Source: Cytauxzoon felis (Eukaryota > Apicomplexa > Aconoidasida > Piroplasmida > Theileriidae). From it: DNA of 64,000 nt. The stretch is taken from NCBI GenBank assembly GCA_020283715.1, contig JAIQCW010000314.1:1-64000 (forward strand). The letters run 5' to 3'. The notes under the pieces were generated by a model. That model saw only the letters and a list, made by a program, of their open reading frames with translations. It had not been told where the DNA came from and ran no database searches. Positions 21,326 to 32,879 of the stretch are shown here, one piece after another (positions within the stretch are counted from its first letter, which is position 1; the number at the start of each line of letters is the position of its first letter). The position numbers were made by a program, and so were the translations under genes.

Positions 21326-22074
21326 ACCACCACGTAGTGGAATGTTATGACAATTATAGTTCATATAAACATATCTCTGTAGTACGAGTTACTAGCTACA
21401 TTCATCGGAACTTGTTGTATTCAATATATATAGCATGTATTATATTTCAAGTATTATTAGATTGATTTTAACATGTATTTTTATAATTTTTTTTAAATTA
21501 CAAAATGAACATTAAAAAAAATTGTACAAGAAAAATCATTAAATTCTATTAAAGAATAATAAGAATGAATAGAAAAAGGTTAAATATGATTATAAGATTA
21601 ATAAAAGATAAAAATCTTTACATAATCAATAATAAATTAAACCTGTTTTTATTTTTGTTTTTTAGAAAAAAAATGAAATGGGATGTTAAATAAATACGAT
21701 GATCACCCAAATAGGGTAGAATTCCACATGTAATCATTTTTTTTTAAAATCCATTCCTAATTACATAAAATTTAGGATGGCACACAATAAATTAAATAAT
21801 AATAATAATAACATCACTTTAATTCAATTAACTTTAATAACGATAACTATTTTATTTAAATGCTCAATAGCCAACAACAGAAATTTAACATAATAAAATT
21901 TTAAAACTACATAATCATCATCTATACACAACCTATTATAACAAGATCAATTCATCATAACCTTAACAATGGCAACATATAGAAAACAATATAACCTCCA
22001 ACAATAAATTCAATACACAAATATCTTAATACTATAATATTTACAATACACCTAACGTACAATACTACTCTCCA
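21326..22074. other. AT-rich intergenic spacer
   Basis: No frame above background and no repeat modules. The A-rich runs near 21480-21530 and 21660-21680 are unremarkable for this genome. Confidence 0.6.
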
Positions 22075-22420
22075 TTCCACTCGAGGTTACATCACCACTC
22101 TTCGTCTTACAGACAGATCTACACCTGAGGTCCATCTTTTCCATTGCATGGAGCTTCTCTATTTACTTCCCCCTCCGCTTCCCTGAGATCAGCTACGGGT
22201 AATCCACTTCCACTTGAGGTTACGTCCTCACTATCTTCTACCAAACCTTCACCTCCTTCACTTCCGCCACGATCTCCGGGAGTGGCTCCACTCTTTAGAG
22301 ATAGGTAAATAGAAGAGGCGCCACGCCTAGTGGAAGGAGAGTTGGATTGGACTTCAGGTGGAACGGCGAGTGGAAGACAATTGGACTTCAGGCATAGAGC
22401 TGAAGTGGAACTGAATATAG
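22075..22420. repeat. Modular repeat block 12 (intergenic)
   Basis: Contains ccattgcatgg (22141), the GCT/AGC stem-loop at 22177-22193, gccacgatctccgggagtggc, ctctttagag and the reverse core gccacgcctagtgg. Block between the 350-bp element region and the CELF-like gene 3' end. Confidence 0.9.
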
Positions 22421-22553
22421 TGGTCACCACACTTGGTGGTATACCTCAATTGTAGAGAGGAATAGTATTAGACCTCGTGTGGAAATAGTAGTGTCACTAA
22501 TTTCCATAGGTCATTTGGGTGATTGTAATGAAACCGATATATTAACTTAATAT

Positions 22554-23977
22554 TTAGTATGGATTGTATTGCATTTGGTATTTATGGGTTAGATTTTGTG
22601 GTTGTGCTTGGGTTGTAACAAATGTTTGTTGTGGAAATGTTTGTAAAGGTGTAAATTGTTCGGTTTGCATAAAGTGTTCTTCACCTTTTTTTAATTGTAC
22701 CTTTAAATATTTACCACCAACACTGAATCCATTCATATTTTTAATGGCAATTAGTGCAGATTGTGGATTATCATATGATATAAAACCAAATCCACGATTT
22801 CTACCAGCTGAATCACGTTGTACACGAGCACTTATTACAGTACCAAAATGTTTAAAATGCTCTATTAAATCTATATCATTCCATGTAGCTGGTACATGAA
22901 ATACAAACAAATTAGCACCTGGTGGTCCAAATGATGAACCACCTGCTACAGGTGGTCTTGTCATACCCAACATCATCTGTGTCATCTCTATAGGCTTTTG
23001 CCATTGAGTCTGTCCAGTACTCACATTATAATAATAAGGTACACCTTCAGCTGTTGTAAACTGCTGCCATAAACCCATCGACATACCAGGTACCGTCGGA
23101 CAAGCCGGAGCAGCATACGGCTTACCAACACCCAAACTTTCACCCATATTTCGCTGTGATGCATACACAACCTCCAATGGCTGAGTCGAACCCTAAAATT
23201 ATATTATCATAAAAAGAAAATATCAAACATAAACCATAGTATCCATTCCACTCGAGGTCTTGATAACACCACCTTGTCTTCGACTCGCCCTCCACCTGAG
23301 GTCCAATCCGCCTCTCCTTCCACTAGGCGTGGAGCCTTCTCTATTTATTCATCTCTATAGAGTATAGCCACTGCCGGAGATCGTGGCAGTGAGAGGTTAG
23401 TGATGTAACCTCAGGTGGAACCCGCAGCTGATCTCAGGGAAGCGGAGGGAGAGGTAAATAGAAGAGCTGACGGCAGGACGACGAAAGGTGGAAATGGAAA
23501 TGGGTTGGATTGGACCTCGAGTGGAACCCGAAAGTGATCTACGGGAACTTGAGGGGGAAGTAAATAAGGAAGGCTCCACGCCTAGTGGAAGATGTGGTAT
23601 ACTAGGTTCGACCTCAGGTGGAGGAGAGTTGGATTGGACCTCTGGTAGATGGAAATGGATTCATGTACAAATATATGATTATGTATATAAACATACTTCG
23701 AAAATGATTTTTCCATTGAGTGATTCTATAGTGAGGGAGGCGCTTTTATTATCTTCGAATGTGACGAATGCCCATCCATTATTTTGTTTGGATTGATCGG
23801 GCATATAGAAGAGTGAAACGGGTTTTCCATATTTAGAGAGTTCAGTTTTGAGTTGATCCTATATGAAATGGGGATTGGATGAAGGTGTTGTAAACATACT
23901 TCTGTAATTCTACTTGGTATAGAACCGACAAACAATTTAGTATTAACAGACATGGATGTAATAGATCCGTCTGCCAT
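22554..23977 (-). CDS. CELF/Bruno-like RNA-binding protein with WW domain (three exons)
   Basis: Exons: 23977-23900, 23858-23697, 23192-22554; 292 residues. RRM1 at about 11-92 has RNP2 KLFVGSI and RNP1 NGWAFVTF. A WW domain follows at about 120-147 (LWQQFTTAEGVPYYYN...TQWQKP with both Trp). RRM2 at about 174-249 has NLFVFHV and RNRGFGFISY. The two-RRM CELF/Bruno-like arrangement with an intervening WW is known in apicomplexans and plants (UBA2/FCA-like) and points to RNA processing or translational control. The C-terminus is Gln/Thr-rich. Intron 2 (23193-23696) interrupts RRM1 and carries a repeat block. Confidence 0.88.
23247..23650. repeat. Modular repeat block 13 (CELF-like intron 2)
   Basis: Contains ccactaggcgtgg, ctctatagag (a substituted form of ctctaaagag), ccactgccggagatcgtgg, agctgatctcagggaagc, ctgacggcag, the AAGT/ACTT stem form (aagtgatctacgggaactt) and ccacgcctagtgg. 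Confidence 0.9.
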
Positions 23978-24908
23978 CACAAAAAAAACAACAATAGTTA
24001 AAAAAAATAGGGAGATATAGTGGTATAGTAATGAGAGAGAGATAGGAAAAAAAAGGTTAATTATTAATTAAGGAGAATATTAAGCAGTTAACTGCTTACA
24101 ATATTTAATAATGAATGTTATGAAAATACATATTCCTTTATAAATAGCTTTAAATTAATTAAATGTTTTGGTAATATCCAAATAATTACATAATAATCCA
24201 TAACACAATTGATACATATTCTACATATATATAAATATAAATTAACCACCTATACTGGTAGTAATTTAAATACTCCTCTATTATACAAATTTTAATGTTT
24301 AATTCACTTGACAATTATTGATTCTTTAATACATTAAATCATATACCCCATCACATATCCCACCTTGTGAGGTTACAATTTATGTCTATAATAACGTCAT
24401 AACGTTATATTAATATTATATATACCTTCCATTATATAAACCTCTTTTATGCATTATATGCATGAGCCCACATTAATTTTAATTACATTTACATGTACTT
24501 AATACAAATATATAATATTATTTATTTTTATTTCACTATTTATATTTCTATATTAATTGTAATTACACTATATTTAAAAAAAATTCTTGTCATTATATAC
24601 AATTTTCAAAATATCAATCATGTATCATCATGAACCCGCTATTTATATATAACTATAATAACTATTGATTATTATCATCTATATTATAAATAATATATTA
24701 CACATTATATATAATATAATGTATAACAACTATATAATAATATATTAAATCATAAAGATAATTTATATAATTAAATAATGTATTTCAAATATAATAAATT
24801 ATCAACTCTATATTAATATACACATTTATATAAAAATCATCAAACAATGGATATATCTATCATCTATACCAACTTAATATAGATTAATATATTTTTCTAA
24901 TTTAAAAT
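23978..24908. other. AT-rich divergent promoter region
   Basis: A 930-bp spacer between CELF-like (minus) and PDE (plus) genes. No modular repeats, no frame. The stretch 24470-24830 is almost pure A/T. Confidence 0.6.
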
Positions 24909-27900
24909 ATGGATAATAATCCCATATTCAATGATGATGAGATTTATAATAAATCTAATATATTTTATAATAGTAAAGGTTCAAACAACTTCAATATACT
25001 CAAATTCGGATCAGCACAAATCGGTATATTCGGATACAATTTTAAACGACCCACTGAATTCCACTATCTACCCAAAAATACACAACTAGAAGAACAAATC
25101 ATAGATTTCATTACCGAAATATCAAATGAATGTATGTTTATTACCATAAATACTTGTATACTACACTCGAGGTCTTTCCTGCCGTCAGCTCTTTTAATTA
25201 TTTCCCCCTCCGCTTCCTTGAGATCAGCTACGGGTCCAACTTGAGGTCTCCACTTGAGGTCCAATCACTGTCTTCCACTACTTCATTTTTACCTCGAAAA
25301 CTTGAAGGAATTTCTTCATTTCTGGGGAAACTCATGAAGATTACTCAATGATTATTGGATGGACGTCTGATGTTAATATTTCATTGAAAAGGAATTTGAT
25401 GATTGTATTTAATATTGTCATCCTCACTTCATTCCAATTTATTTCCATTGAGATGTCCCAACAAACGTAGATCCCGTCACTTTAGACGTATCTCGTAGAG
25501 ATTAGGAATTAACCTCAGGTGGAACCCGTAGCTGATCTCAGGGAAGCGAAGGGGGAAGTAAATAGAGAAGGCCGTCTGCAAGACAAGATAAGACCTCAGG
25601 TGCAAAGCTCCATGCAATGGATAAGATTGGTCTCGAATAAATGACATAATTCAATTTAATTTATTACTTCTAGGTACATTTGTTGGTAATAATGGTCGTA
25701 CTAAGCGTCCGAAGAGTATGGTGTTTTGTAATACACCAAGTTTAAATGAAATGTCAAGATTTCCATTAAAATATATGCATAAAGCACTTGAAGATTTATA
25801 TGCACTTAATCTAAACGAGTGGAGTATAAGACGAATAGTCCTCCTTTCCATATTTATCATCGTACTCACAATCATACTATGGCCACTCACTACACTCACA
25901 TTGGATAGAAGATGTATGTCATTCTATACACATAACCACTCTGAACCCATGTACCATGATTTTACAACCTTGACTTTTCTACCTTCACTTCTACTCGACT
26001 CTACCGAATGCCCATCAATATCTATTCCTCCTACAGATAGATCTCCACTTGAGGTTACATCTCCTTTCCCACTCGCCGTGGAGGCTTCCTCCAATTACCT
26101 ATCTCTAAAGAGTAGAGCCACTCCCAGAGATCGTGGCGAATCTAGTTATTGGACCTCAAGTGGAACCCGTAGCTGATCTCAGGGAAGCGGAGGGGGAAAT
26201 ATATAGAGAGGCTCCATGCAATGGAAAAGATGGACATATGGTGGAGCTATTGTGTGTGGTTATATGTATAATATTAAATTAATTATAGGTATATGGTATG
26301 GTAATGATTATTTGTATATTTGTTTTCATATGTTAATGGGTTTGAGTATATTATTATTTTTATTACCGATTTTATCATTACATATAAAATTTAGACATTT
26401 AACAGAATTATTTTCTTATATCACCTTAGGTTCTGTATGTTTTTATATAATTTTTATTAAAATATCAGATTGGCTTTATTTGGGGATGTTGGCATATCAT
26501 TAATAGCTTTGATATACATGAATCATGTTCTAAAAATACTTTAATCGAACTCATCACTTCTAGAAATACAATATCAACCTTAGATTATATCTATGGATTC
26601 ATACCCATCATCGCACTCGATTCATTCATACCTTCCAGGTATTTTAATCCACATCCAATACAATATGTACTCTACAACTAGTACAATCCACTACTCTATC
26701 ATTTCCACATTTCCTTGTCCTGCAGACGGCTCCTCCACCGAGGTCCAATCCTACTCTGTTCCACTAGGCGTGGTGCCTCTTCCAATTACCTATCCCTGAA
26801 GGGTAATGCCACTCCCGGAGATCGTGGCAAAATATCCGAGACGATCTATGGGAGTCGAGGTGAGGTAAATAGATAGGCCACCACGGCGAGTGGAAGAGTA
26901 GTTGTATTAGACCTCCAGTGTAATGTAATTAATTTTAGATTGATATTTATGATTATATTGACATATAATTTTACAGATCATCTAAGACCTGGATATTTCA
27001 TCTACAATTTGTTGTATTATATTCTATAAGTACATTGGTGGTGGGTATAATAAATCCATCACGTGTACCATGGATATATGTGTATGTTTGTAAATTCTAA
27101 TATAATAATAATTATAGGTTATTTCATATATTAGCTTATATATTTGTAACATTTTTATTATATTTTGGTAATTATAATTCAGAAGTACAGATACGTATAT
27201 CATTTTATAATTGGTTAACAACATCTGAAAGGATAGCTCGTATGGAATATGATATTAAGAATAATTATAATAATACATATAAAATAGCTACACCAGCTGA
27301 ACATATATTAGATGGTATTATAAATTGTACAAGTATAATTGAAAAATTATATTATCTTATTGATGATAATTATCCTGAAATATCTTATTCATTATCTAAA
27401 TTATATACTATGATAAGAAATTGTTTATTACAAATTACAAATAATGATGATTTATATACTGTACCACATTTAGAATTATATAATGATTTAGGTAAAGAAA
27501 TGGATATCATCGATGAATTCATACCACATCCTAGAAATGATGTAATAAATTCATACAATCTCTATAAAGATAATCTTTATAATAAAAATCAATCGAATAT
27601 CTCAAATCCACCTGAAGTCCAATCCAACTCTCTTCCACTCGCCGTTCCACCTGAGGTTACAACCTCGCGTTCTCCTGCAGAGAGCTCTTCCAATTACCTA
27701 TCTCTAATGAGTAAAGCCACTCCCAGAGATCGTGGCGGTGAAGGTAGTGATGAAGGTATTGATGGATCATCCATCATGGGAATGATGGAAGATGGTGCTA
27801 AGGATGTGTTGGATGTAACCTCAAGTGGATTACCCGCAGCTGATCTCAGGGAAGCGAAGGGAAAAGTAAATAGAGAAGCTGTCTGCAAGACGACCTCGGG

Positions 27901-29221
27901 TGGAATGATGTATAGTACTGGACCTCATGTGGAACCCGAAAGTGATTTACGGGAACTTGATGGGGAGGTAAATAGAGAAGGCACCACGCCTAGTGGAAGA
28001 AGAGTAGGTTTGGATATCGGTGGCGAAGCTGACGGCAGTACCGAACCTCAACTGGAAAACCGTCTACAAGACGAAAATAATTGTCATGAAGATACCTCAA
28101 TTCTACAATCATCAGGTAGTCTTAGTTATGAAATATATAATAGATTTGGTATATTATTACATGGTGTTGATGATTTATCTGGTTTATCTGATGATACATT
28201 AGATATTGATATATTTTTGAATGATTGGAATTTTGATATATTAGATTATTTTGATAAGAATAAGTATGCATTTGTAATATTAGGTAATATATTATTGAAT
28301 GAATTTAAATTAAATTATAATATAGATGATAATAAAATGTTATCATTTTTGATGGTAATAAAAAATTTATATAATGATATAGTACCATATCATAATGATG
28401 CACATGGTTTATTTGTTGCACACAAAATATATATATTATGGAAATATATAGGTATATATAATAATATGAGTATATTAGATAGAGGTATTATATTAATAGC
28501 ATCATTATGTCATGATGTTGGACATCCAGGTAGAAATAATACATATTTTATAAATATTGATCATCCATTATCTAGATTATATAATGATATAAATATATTA
28601 GAAAATTATCATACATGTATATTATTTAATATATTAAGATTAAATAATTGTAATATATTTAATAATTTTAATAATAATGAATATAAAATGATTAGATTAC
28701 ATATAATTGAATTAATATTATCTACTGATATGAATGATCATTTTGAAATTATATCAAAATTTAGATTAAGAAAAAATTCTAATGATTTTTCTATTAATAA
28801 TATAAATGATATTTATTATATTAATAAAATGTTAATTAAAGCTGCTGATATATCATCTTGTACTATTAATTGGAATTTACATTTACAATGGGTACAACGT
28901 ATTATTAATGAATTTTATTTACAAGGTGATGATGAATTATTATTAGGTTTACCTATTACATCTTTATATGATCGTAATAAATATTATGAAATACCTAAAT
29001 CACAAATCACTTTTATTAAATATGTTACATTACCATTATTTAATGAATTAAAATCTATTAATCATAATGATATCGAAAATAAATGTATACATGAAATCAA
29101 TAATAATATCAAACAATGGGAAATTATTAATAATAATAAACATAATATCATCATACCTCACACCAAACATTATCATCTCAATGATGTACTCAATATCAAA
29201 CTAGCCATACCAATTGAATAA
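24909..29221 (+). CDS. Membrane 3',5'-cyclic nucleotide phosphodiesterase (six exons)
   Basis: Exons: 24909-25131, 25674-25913, 26289-26434, 26469-26638, 26977-27081, 27118-29221; 995 residues, phases consistent. About six membrane segments occupy residues 130-320 (for example VLLSIFIIVLTIILWPL and HILAYIFVTFLLYF). The catalytic class I PDE domain spans about 660-970: YHNDAHGLFVAH holds the first metal-binding His, HDVGHPGRNN the HD pair, TDMNDHF follows, and AADISS gives the last metal-binding Asp. It hydrolyses cGMP and/or cAMP at a membrane; apicomplexan PDEs of this layout control PKG-dependent egress and motility. Residues about 458-615 are encoded by an in-frame modular repeat block (27605-28077), which is not part of any PDE fold. 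Introns 1, 2 and 4 also hold repeat blocks. Confidence 0.88.
25160..25265. repeat. Modular repeat block 14a (PDE intron 1)
   Basis: Modules cctgccgtcagctc and the GCT/AGC stem-loop (gcttccttgagatcagc), two linkers. Confidence 0.9.
25266..25505 (+). repeat. 240-bp dispersed element, copy 4 (PDE intron 1)
   Basis: tttctggggaaact, gaaaaggaatttgatgat, ccattgagatgtcc and tatctcgtagagatta are in the same order as in the other copies; modular repeats lie on both sides. Confidence 0.9.
25515..25640. repeat. Modular repeat block 14b (PDE intron 1)
   Basis: Reverse modules: agctgatctcagggaagc, gccgtctgcaagac, agctccatgcaatgg. Confidence 0.9.
26040..26240. repeat. Modular repeat block 15 (PDE intron 2)
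   Basis: Contains ccactcgccgtgg, ctctaaagag, gccactcccagagatcgtggc, agctgatctcagggaagc and ctccatgcaatgg. Confidence 0.9.
26722..26925. repeat. Modular repeat block 16 (PDE intron 4)
   Basis: Carries ccctgaaggg (about 26804), the exchanged form of ctctaaagag, plus ccactaggcgtgg, gccactcccggagatcgtggc and the GAC/GTC stem (gacgatctatgggagtc). Confidence 0.9.
27605..28077. repeat. Modular repeat block 17, inside the PDE open reading frame
   Basis: About 470 bp of repeat with no stop in the PDE frame. It includes the full 75-nt box (about 27755-27825), ctctaatgag, gccactcccagagatcgtggc, agctgatctcagggaagc, gtctgcaagac and the AAGT/ACTT form. It encodes peptides such as PPEVQSNSLP and ADLREAKGKVNREAVCK. 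No better GT-AG pair was evident at its edges, so it looks translated, but removal by splicing cannot be excluded. Confidence 0.85.
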
Positions 29222-29249
29222 TATATCATAAACATCATCCACTGTTTCA

Positions 29250-29347
29250 CTCGAGGTTATCTCCACCGTAGGTCGTCTTGCAGACAGCTTCCTCTATTTA
29301 TTTCCCCCTCAAACCCCCGTAGATCGTTTTCGGGTTCCACCTGAGGT
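29250..29347. repeat. Modular repeat block 18a (intergenic)
   Basis: Contains gtcttgcagac and the AAAC/GTTT form of the covarying stem-loop at 29311-29329. Confidence 0.9.
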
Positions 29348-29590
29348 TAATTTCTAATCTCGGTGAGATAAGGTTAAAGTGACGGAATCCATGTTTGGAG
29401 GAACATCTCAATGAATATGAAATAGAATGAAATGAGGATTAGTAAACTAGATACAATCATCAAAGTCCTGTTGAATGAAGTATTGACATTAATATTTCAT
29501 CAAATATTCATTGAGTAATCTTCAGTAGTTTCCCCAGAAATGAAGAAATTCCTTCAAGTTTTCGAGGTAAAAATGAAGTAGTGGAAGACA
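29347..29590 (-). repeat. 240-bp dispersed element, copy 5 (reverse, intergenic)
   Basis: The only reverse-oriented and only intergenic copy: atctcaatgaat, atcatcaaagtcctgttgaat and gtttccccagaaatga match the complement of copies 2-4. Confidence 0.88.
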
Positions 29591-29745
29591 GTGTTTGGAC
29601 CTCAGGTGGAGACCTCAAGTGGAATACCTGGAAGCGATCTATGGGAGCTGGAAGGGGAAGTAAATAGAAGAGCTGTCTGCAAGACGAAGGAAGATAGTGA
29701 TTGGACTTCGAGTGGAATTAAGAGTAGGATTGTAACCTCTGGTGA
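29590..29745. repeat. Modular repeat block 18b (intergenic)
   Basis: Reverse modules: gcgatctatgggagctgg, agctgtctgcaagacgaagg, and flanking linkers. Confidence 0.88.
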
Positions 29746-30046
29746 AGGATGTGAATGATCATATGGTATTGGTATCATCAGGTCTAGCGTGGGAAATATG
29801 TTTGAATTTTCTTCGCATAAAATTTCTCCGCCTTTGCGGATGTTGTAATTATATCATTTGGATATAGTTAATGTAATTGATTGTTGAAATTTCTACATGT
29901 ACTTTAAATATAATATGTGTTGGCCTTTAGTATTATTAGTACCATAATCTGGATCCATTGGATTGGTGTATATGCCTTTTTTACTGTTATGACATTATTA
30001 TCTTTAGCCCTTGTACTATTTACTGTATCGTTTATATTTTTGTATA
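29746..30046. other. Intergenic spacer
   Basis: A short minus-strand open frame (about 30050-29905) continues past the FAINT fragment but has no recognisable domain. It is possibly decayed 3' coding sequence of the fragment at 30047-30803. Confidence 0.4.
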
Positions 30047-30803
30047 TTAAATTTTATACCAATGTAGGGTTTTATATTTACTAAATTTTAATTCATTAAA
30101 ATCAAACTGTCTAACCATCTCATTGAGCTTAGATTTAATTGTAGCCTTATCAGTAGCACTAAGACCACTAAGAGCTGTTGGTACATTTATCGAACTTAAT
30201 TCTGTAGCTTCTCTCCACTTTGTACCCCTATGGTACCATTTGTTGCCATTATCATAACATAAAATCAGAGGTTTACTACGGGTATTATCTGATGTCTGAT
30301 AAAATACCCAGAATTTGTTGACATTAGAAATGGGAGTACCTTCATCTAAATCTGCAACACCTCTAACAGTATTTCCATTATGTGTAATGGTATGTATCAT
30401 CATGGCAACACTCGCTGTATGTTTGTAACCTATGAAGTTAGTTCCACTTAAATCTTCTGATGCTACAGTAATTATTTTATTACTCGTTACATGTGAAATA
30501 ATTTTACTAGTTTGAAGTATATTTCAAATTTAAAATAGATTTTAATTTAATATAACCTGTATCTGCATTACCAGAAGCAGGGTTAAGGTTATCTTTAATT
30601 CCTTTGAGGTTAGTTGCAAAGTCGGAAATAGTGTTTGGATTATAGCTACTATAACTAGTACTTTCATCGCTCCATGTATATGGAGGACCTCCCTTCTCAC
30701 GTTTATACCATGTGTTAGAATGTAATTTATAAAGTGTGGTTAATAAAGTCAGTAAATTAGTAAATATTATAAAAATGGAAATCAAATCATTTAATCTAGT
30801 CAA
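30047..30803 (-). pseudogene. Broken FAINT-array fragment
   Basis: Two minus-strand frames, 30803-30507 and 30403-30047 (open upstream to about 30505), are separated by a change of frame near 30505 without a convincing intron. The first carries NTWYKREKG...NPNTISDFATNLKGIK and the second FIGYKHTASV...IHTITHNGNTVRGV...PLILCYDNGNKWYHRG. These match consecutive parts of the FAINT-like units in the loop of the gene at 42720-45463 and in the ORF at 61696-63618. No start, signal peptide or membrane segment is linked to it. It is best read as a decayed, displaced fragment of that loop array; a one-base assembly error cannot be ruled out. Confidence 0.7.
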
Positions 30804-31565
30804 AGGAATAATACATGCAGTAATATATGGCTTAACGTCTAAATTTTAAATGTTTGTGATTTATCAAAAATTATGGGGCCACCATAATATGGTGCTGGTT
30901 GATTTTTTTTAAAACGATGTAGAGGTACAATAATAGATTATTAGATTGATATTTAGTTATAAATATAACTATTAATCACCTTAAATACACTTGTAACCAT
31001 ATAAAAATTCACTGTAACATTAGCACTATAAATAAACATTTGGGTGTATATAAACAATCGATACAAAAAATAGTTTAAAGAATATACTTGTGGTATAATT
31101 ATTAACACACTTTGTATTAACACCATAAAATTATAATTTATAATGATTCAGATAAAATGTATATAATCTACTTTGTAGAAGTTCAGACGTAATTTTTAGA
31201 TCCATAAATATTATATAGTATGAATAAATAAATTTCAAGGAATAAAGATCTACTGATCTGAATCTATATTTTATTCAAATATGGAAATTTTATATATGAT
31301 ATGAATATAATATAAAAATGCAATTTATATAATAATATGTTGTATATTTATTTATATATTGTTTGAATATTACAAATTAATGTGTTAAATGGTTGGAATG
31401 TTTATAGATTACATATTAAAGGAAGATATTTTATACGTTGGGTATGTCCCCATTATTATATATAACAGATCAGGATACTGATTTTGATAGCATTCTTATT
31501 AATTTGATGATTATTCTTATATAAATTAGATTATTCATCGTTGTTTTAGTAGTTGTATTAATAAA
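30804..31565. other. AT-rich intergenic spacer
   Basis: No modular repeats and no frame above background. The right end should contain the promoter of the secreted gene at 31566. Confidence 0.6.
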
Positions 31566-32765
31566 ATGAAATTATTATTATGTATTCCTTGTATATTATT
31601 GACTAAGCTATGCTTAGCGGTAAATATTTATCTAGATATAAATGATCCGGGTGATAACCCATATTATACAAGAAATATTTCCAATATTTCACAGTTAAGG
31701 GAAATAACGCTTAAAGCTGTAGAAGATTCTGGTTTTGTATCTGTAAGAGAAGGTGGTACAGTCATATGGTCATGTTATAGATCGCATGCGATTGCGGTTA
31801 TATTAATTGAAGATCGTAGAACTAATATTATTAAAGGTGTATCATTAAGTTTTAAATATAGTAATGCAGTTATTAGTAAAATATTTATACTAAGGGTTGA
31901 ACAAAGTTGGATGTTTGTGTCTAGAGTTGATTTTAATGAGTTTGTATCTGCTGTGCGTCGTGGAATAACCCATCCAATAGGTCTTCCTAATCCGACTGTA
32001 GAGTTAGATTTAAACTATAGATTAGGTACTAATTATATAGATGTTAGAGAAAAATTAGATAATTATATTTTAGATGTGATATTTATTCCAAAACCAAAAG
32101 TAAATATTACATGTATAATTGAAACAGGTAGAATTTTATGGAGATATAATGATAAAGTACCAGATAAAATTGTTGCTAGTGTAAATAAATTAAATAATGA
32201 ATTGATATTAGCCAAATTAAGATTTGATTCAACATTATTTGGTTTGTATTATATATTTCTTCTAAAATATAATAATGAATGGATACCGGTTACAAAAAGT
32301 ATATATAAAAATATACATTATGATGTAATGATTGGTAGTTATAATGAAAAGAATGCTATAATACATCAGAATAATGCATATGTAGATATACGTAGAGCAG
32401 GAAATTATGCTCATTATACTACAAATGCTGATAACAATCTATCACATACATTATTCTTTGAATCTAAACCTACTAGTAAATATAGAATATCATGTGTTAC
32501 TGATGGAAATATTGAAATATATAAATGTGATCCTGATGAAGAAATTAGGACAGTAAGACATTATCATGATCCAGAATCAAGAGAACCAACATGGGTTGAA
32601 ATATATGTATATAATCCAGGTAGAGATACAGGTCTATTATTTCATTATAAATATTATAATAATATATGGCAACCAGGTACTTATCAAGATTTTGATATAT
32701 ACATGAGACAAGGAGCTCAAGGAGAAGATGAAGAATCAAGTGATGGTGATGGTATGCAAACATAA
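31566..32765 (+). CDS. Secreted FAINT-like protein
   Basis: A single exon of 399 residues. Residues 1-18 (MKLLLCIPCILLTKLCLA) form a signal peptide. The mature part shows three units of about 110 residues with FAINT-like strand patterns: about 20-130 (IYLDINDPG...ILRVEQSWMFVSRV), 140-250 (VELDLNYRLGTNYIDVRE...YNNEWIPVTKS) and 260-380 (AYVDIRRAGNYAHYTT...LLFHYKYYNNIWQPG). Each starts with a (V)xLDIN-like strand and ends near a Trp. The C-terminus is acidic (EDEESSDGDGMQT) with no anchor. This is a relative, not a close copy, of the two FAINT proteins at the left end. Probably secreted; precise function unknown. Confidence 0.8.
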   Translation: MKLLLCIPCILLTKLCLAVNIYLDINDPGDNPYYTRNISNISQLREITLKAVEDSGFVSVREGGTVIWSCYRSHAIAVILIEDRRTNIIKGVSLSFKYSNAVISKIFILRVEQSWMFVSRVDFNEFVSAVRRGITHPIGLPNPTVELDLNYRLGTNYIDVREKLDNYILDVIFIPKPKVNITCIIETGRILWRYNDKVPDKIVASVNKLNNELILAKLRFDSTLFGLYYIFLLKYNNEWIPVTKSIYKNIHYDVMIGSYNEKNAIIHQNNAYVDIRRAGNYAHYTTNADNNLSHTLFFESKPTSKYRISCVTDGNIEIYKCDPDEEIRTVRHYHDPESREPTWVEIYVYNPGRDTGLLFHYKYYNNIWQPGTYQDFDIYMRQGAQGEDEESSDGDGMQT

Positions 32766-32879
32766 CAAATGTAATATACTATAAATTTATATCATAAAAT
32801 TATATATATACTCAATGTCTTTTAGCTTATATTATTATAATAATTTAATATAAATCATACCACTTCTTTTATATATCCG

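Noticed and set aside
22119..22430. Open frames of 60-110 codons within intergenic repeat blocks (also at 11605, 13351, 18401, 34862, 50188, 60403)
   Set aside because: They consist wholly of repeat-encoded peptide on arbitrary strands, with no start context or flanking coding sequence; only the three blocks continuing into long host frames are treated as coding.
6320..29590. LTR retrotransposon or autonomous DNA transposon
   Set aside because: No transposase, integrase or reverse transcriptase frame in the window; only copy 1 of the 240-bp element has inverted ends, and no target duplications were seen.
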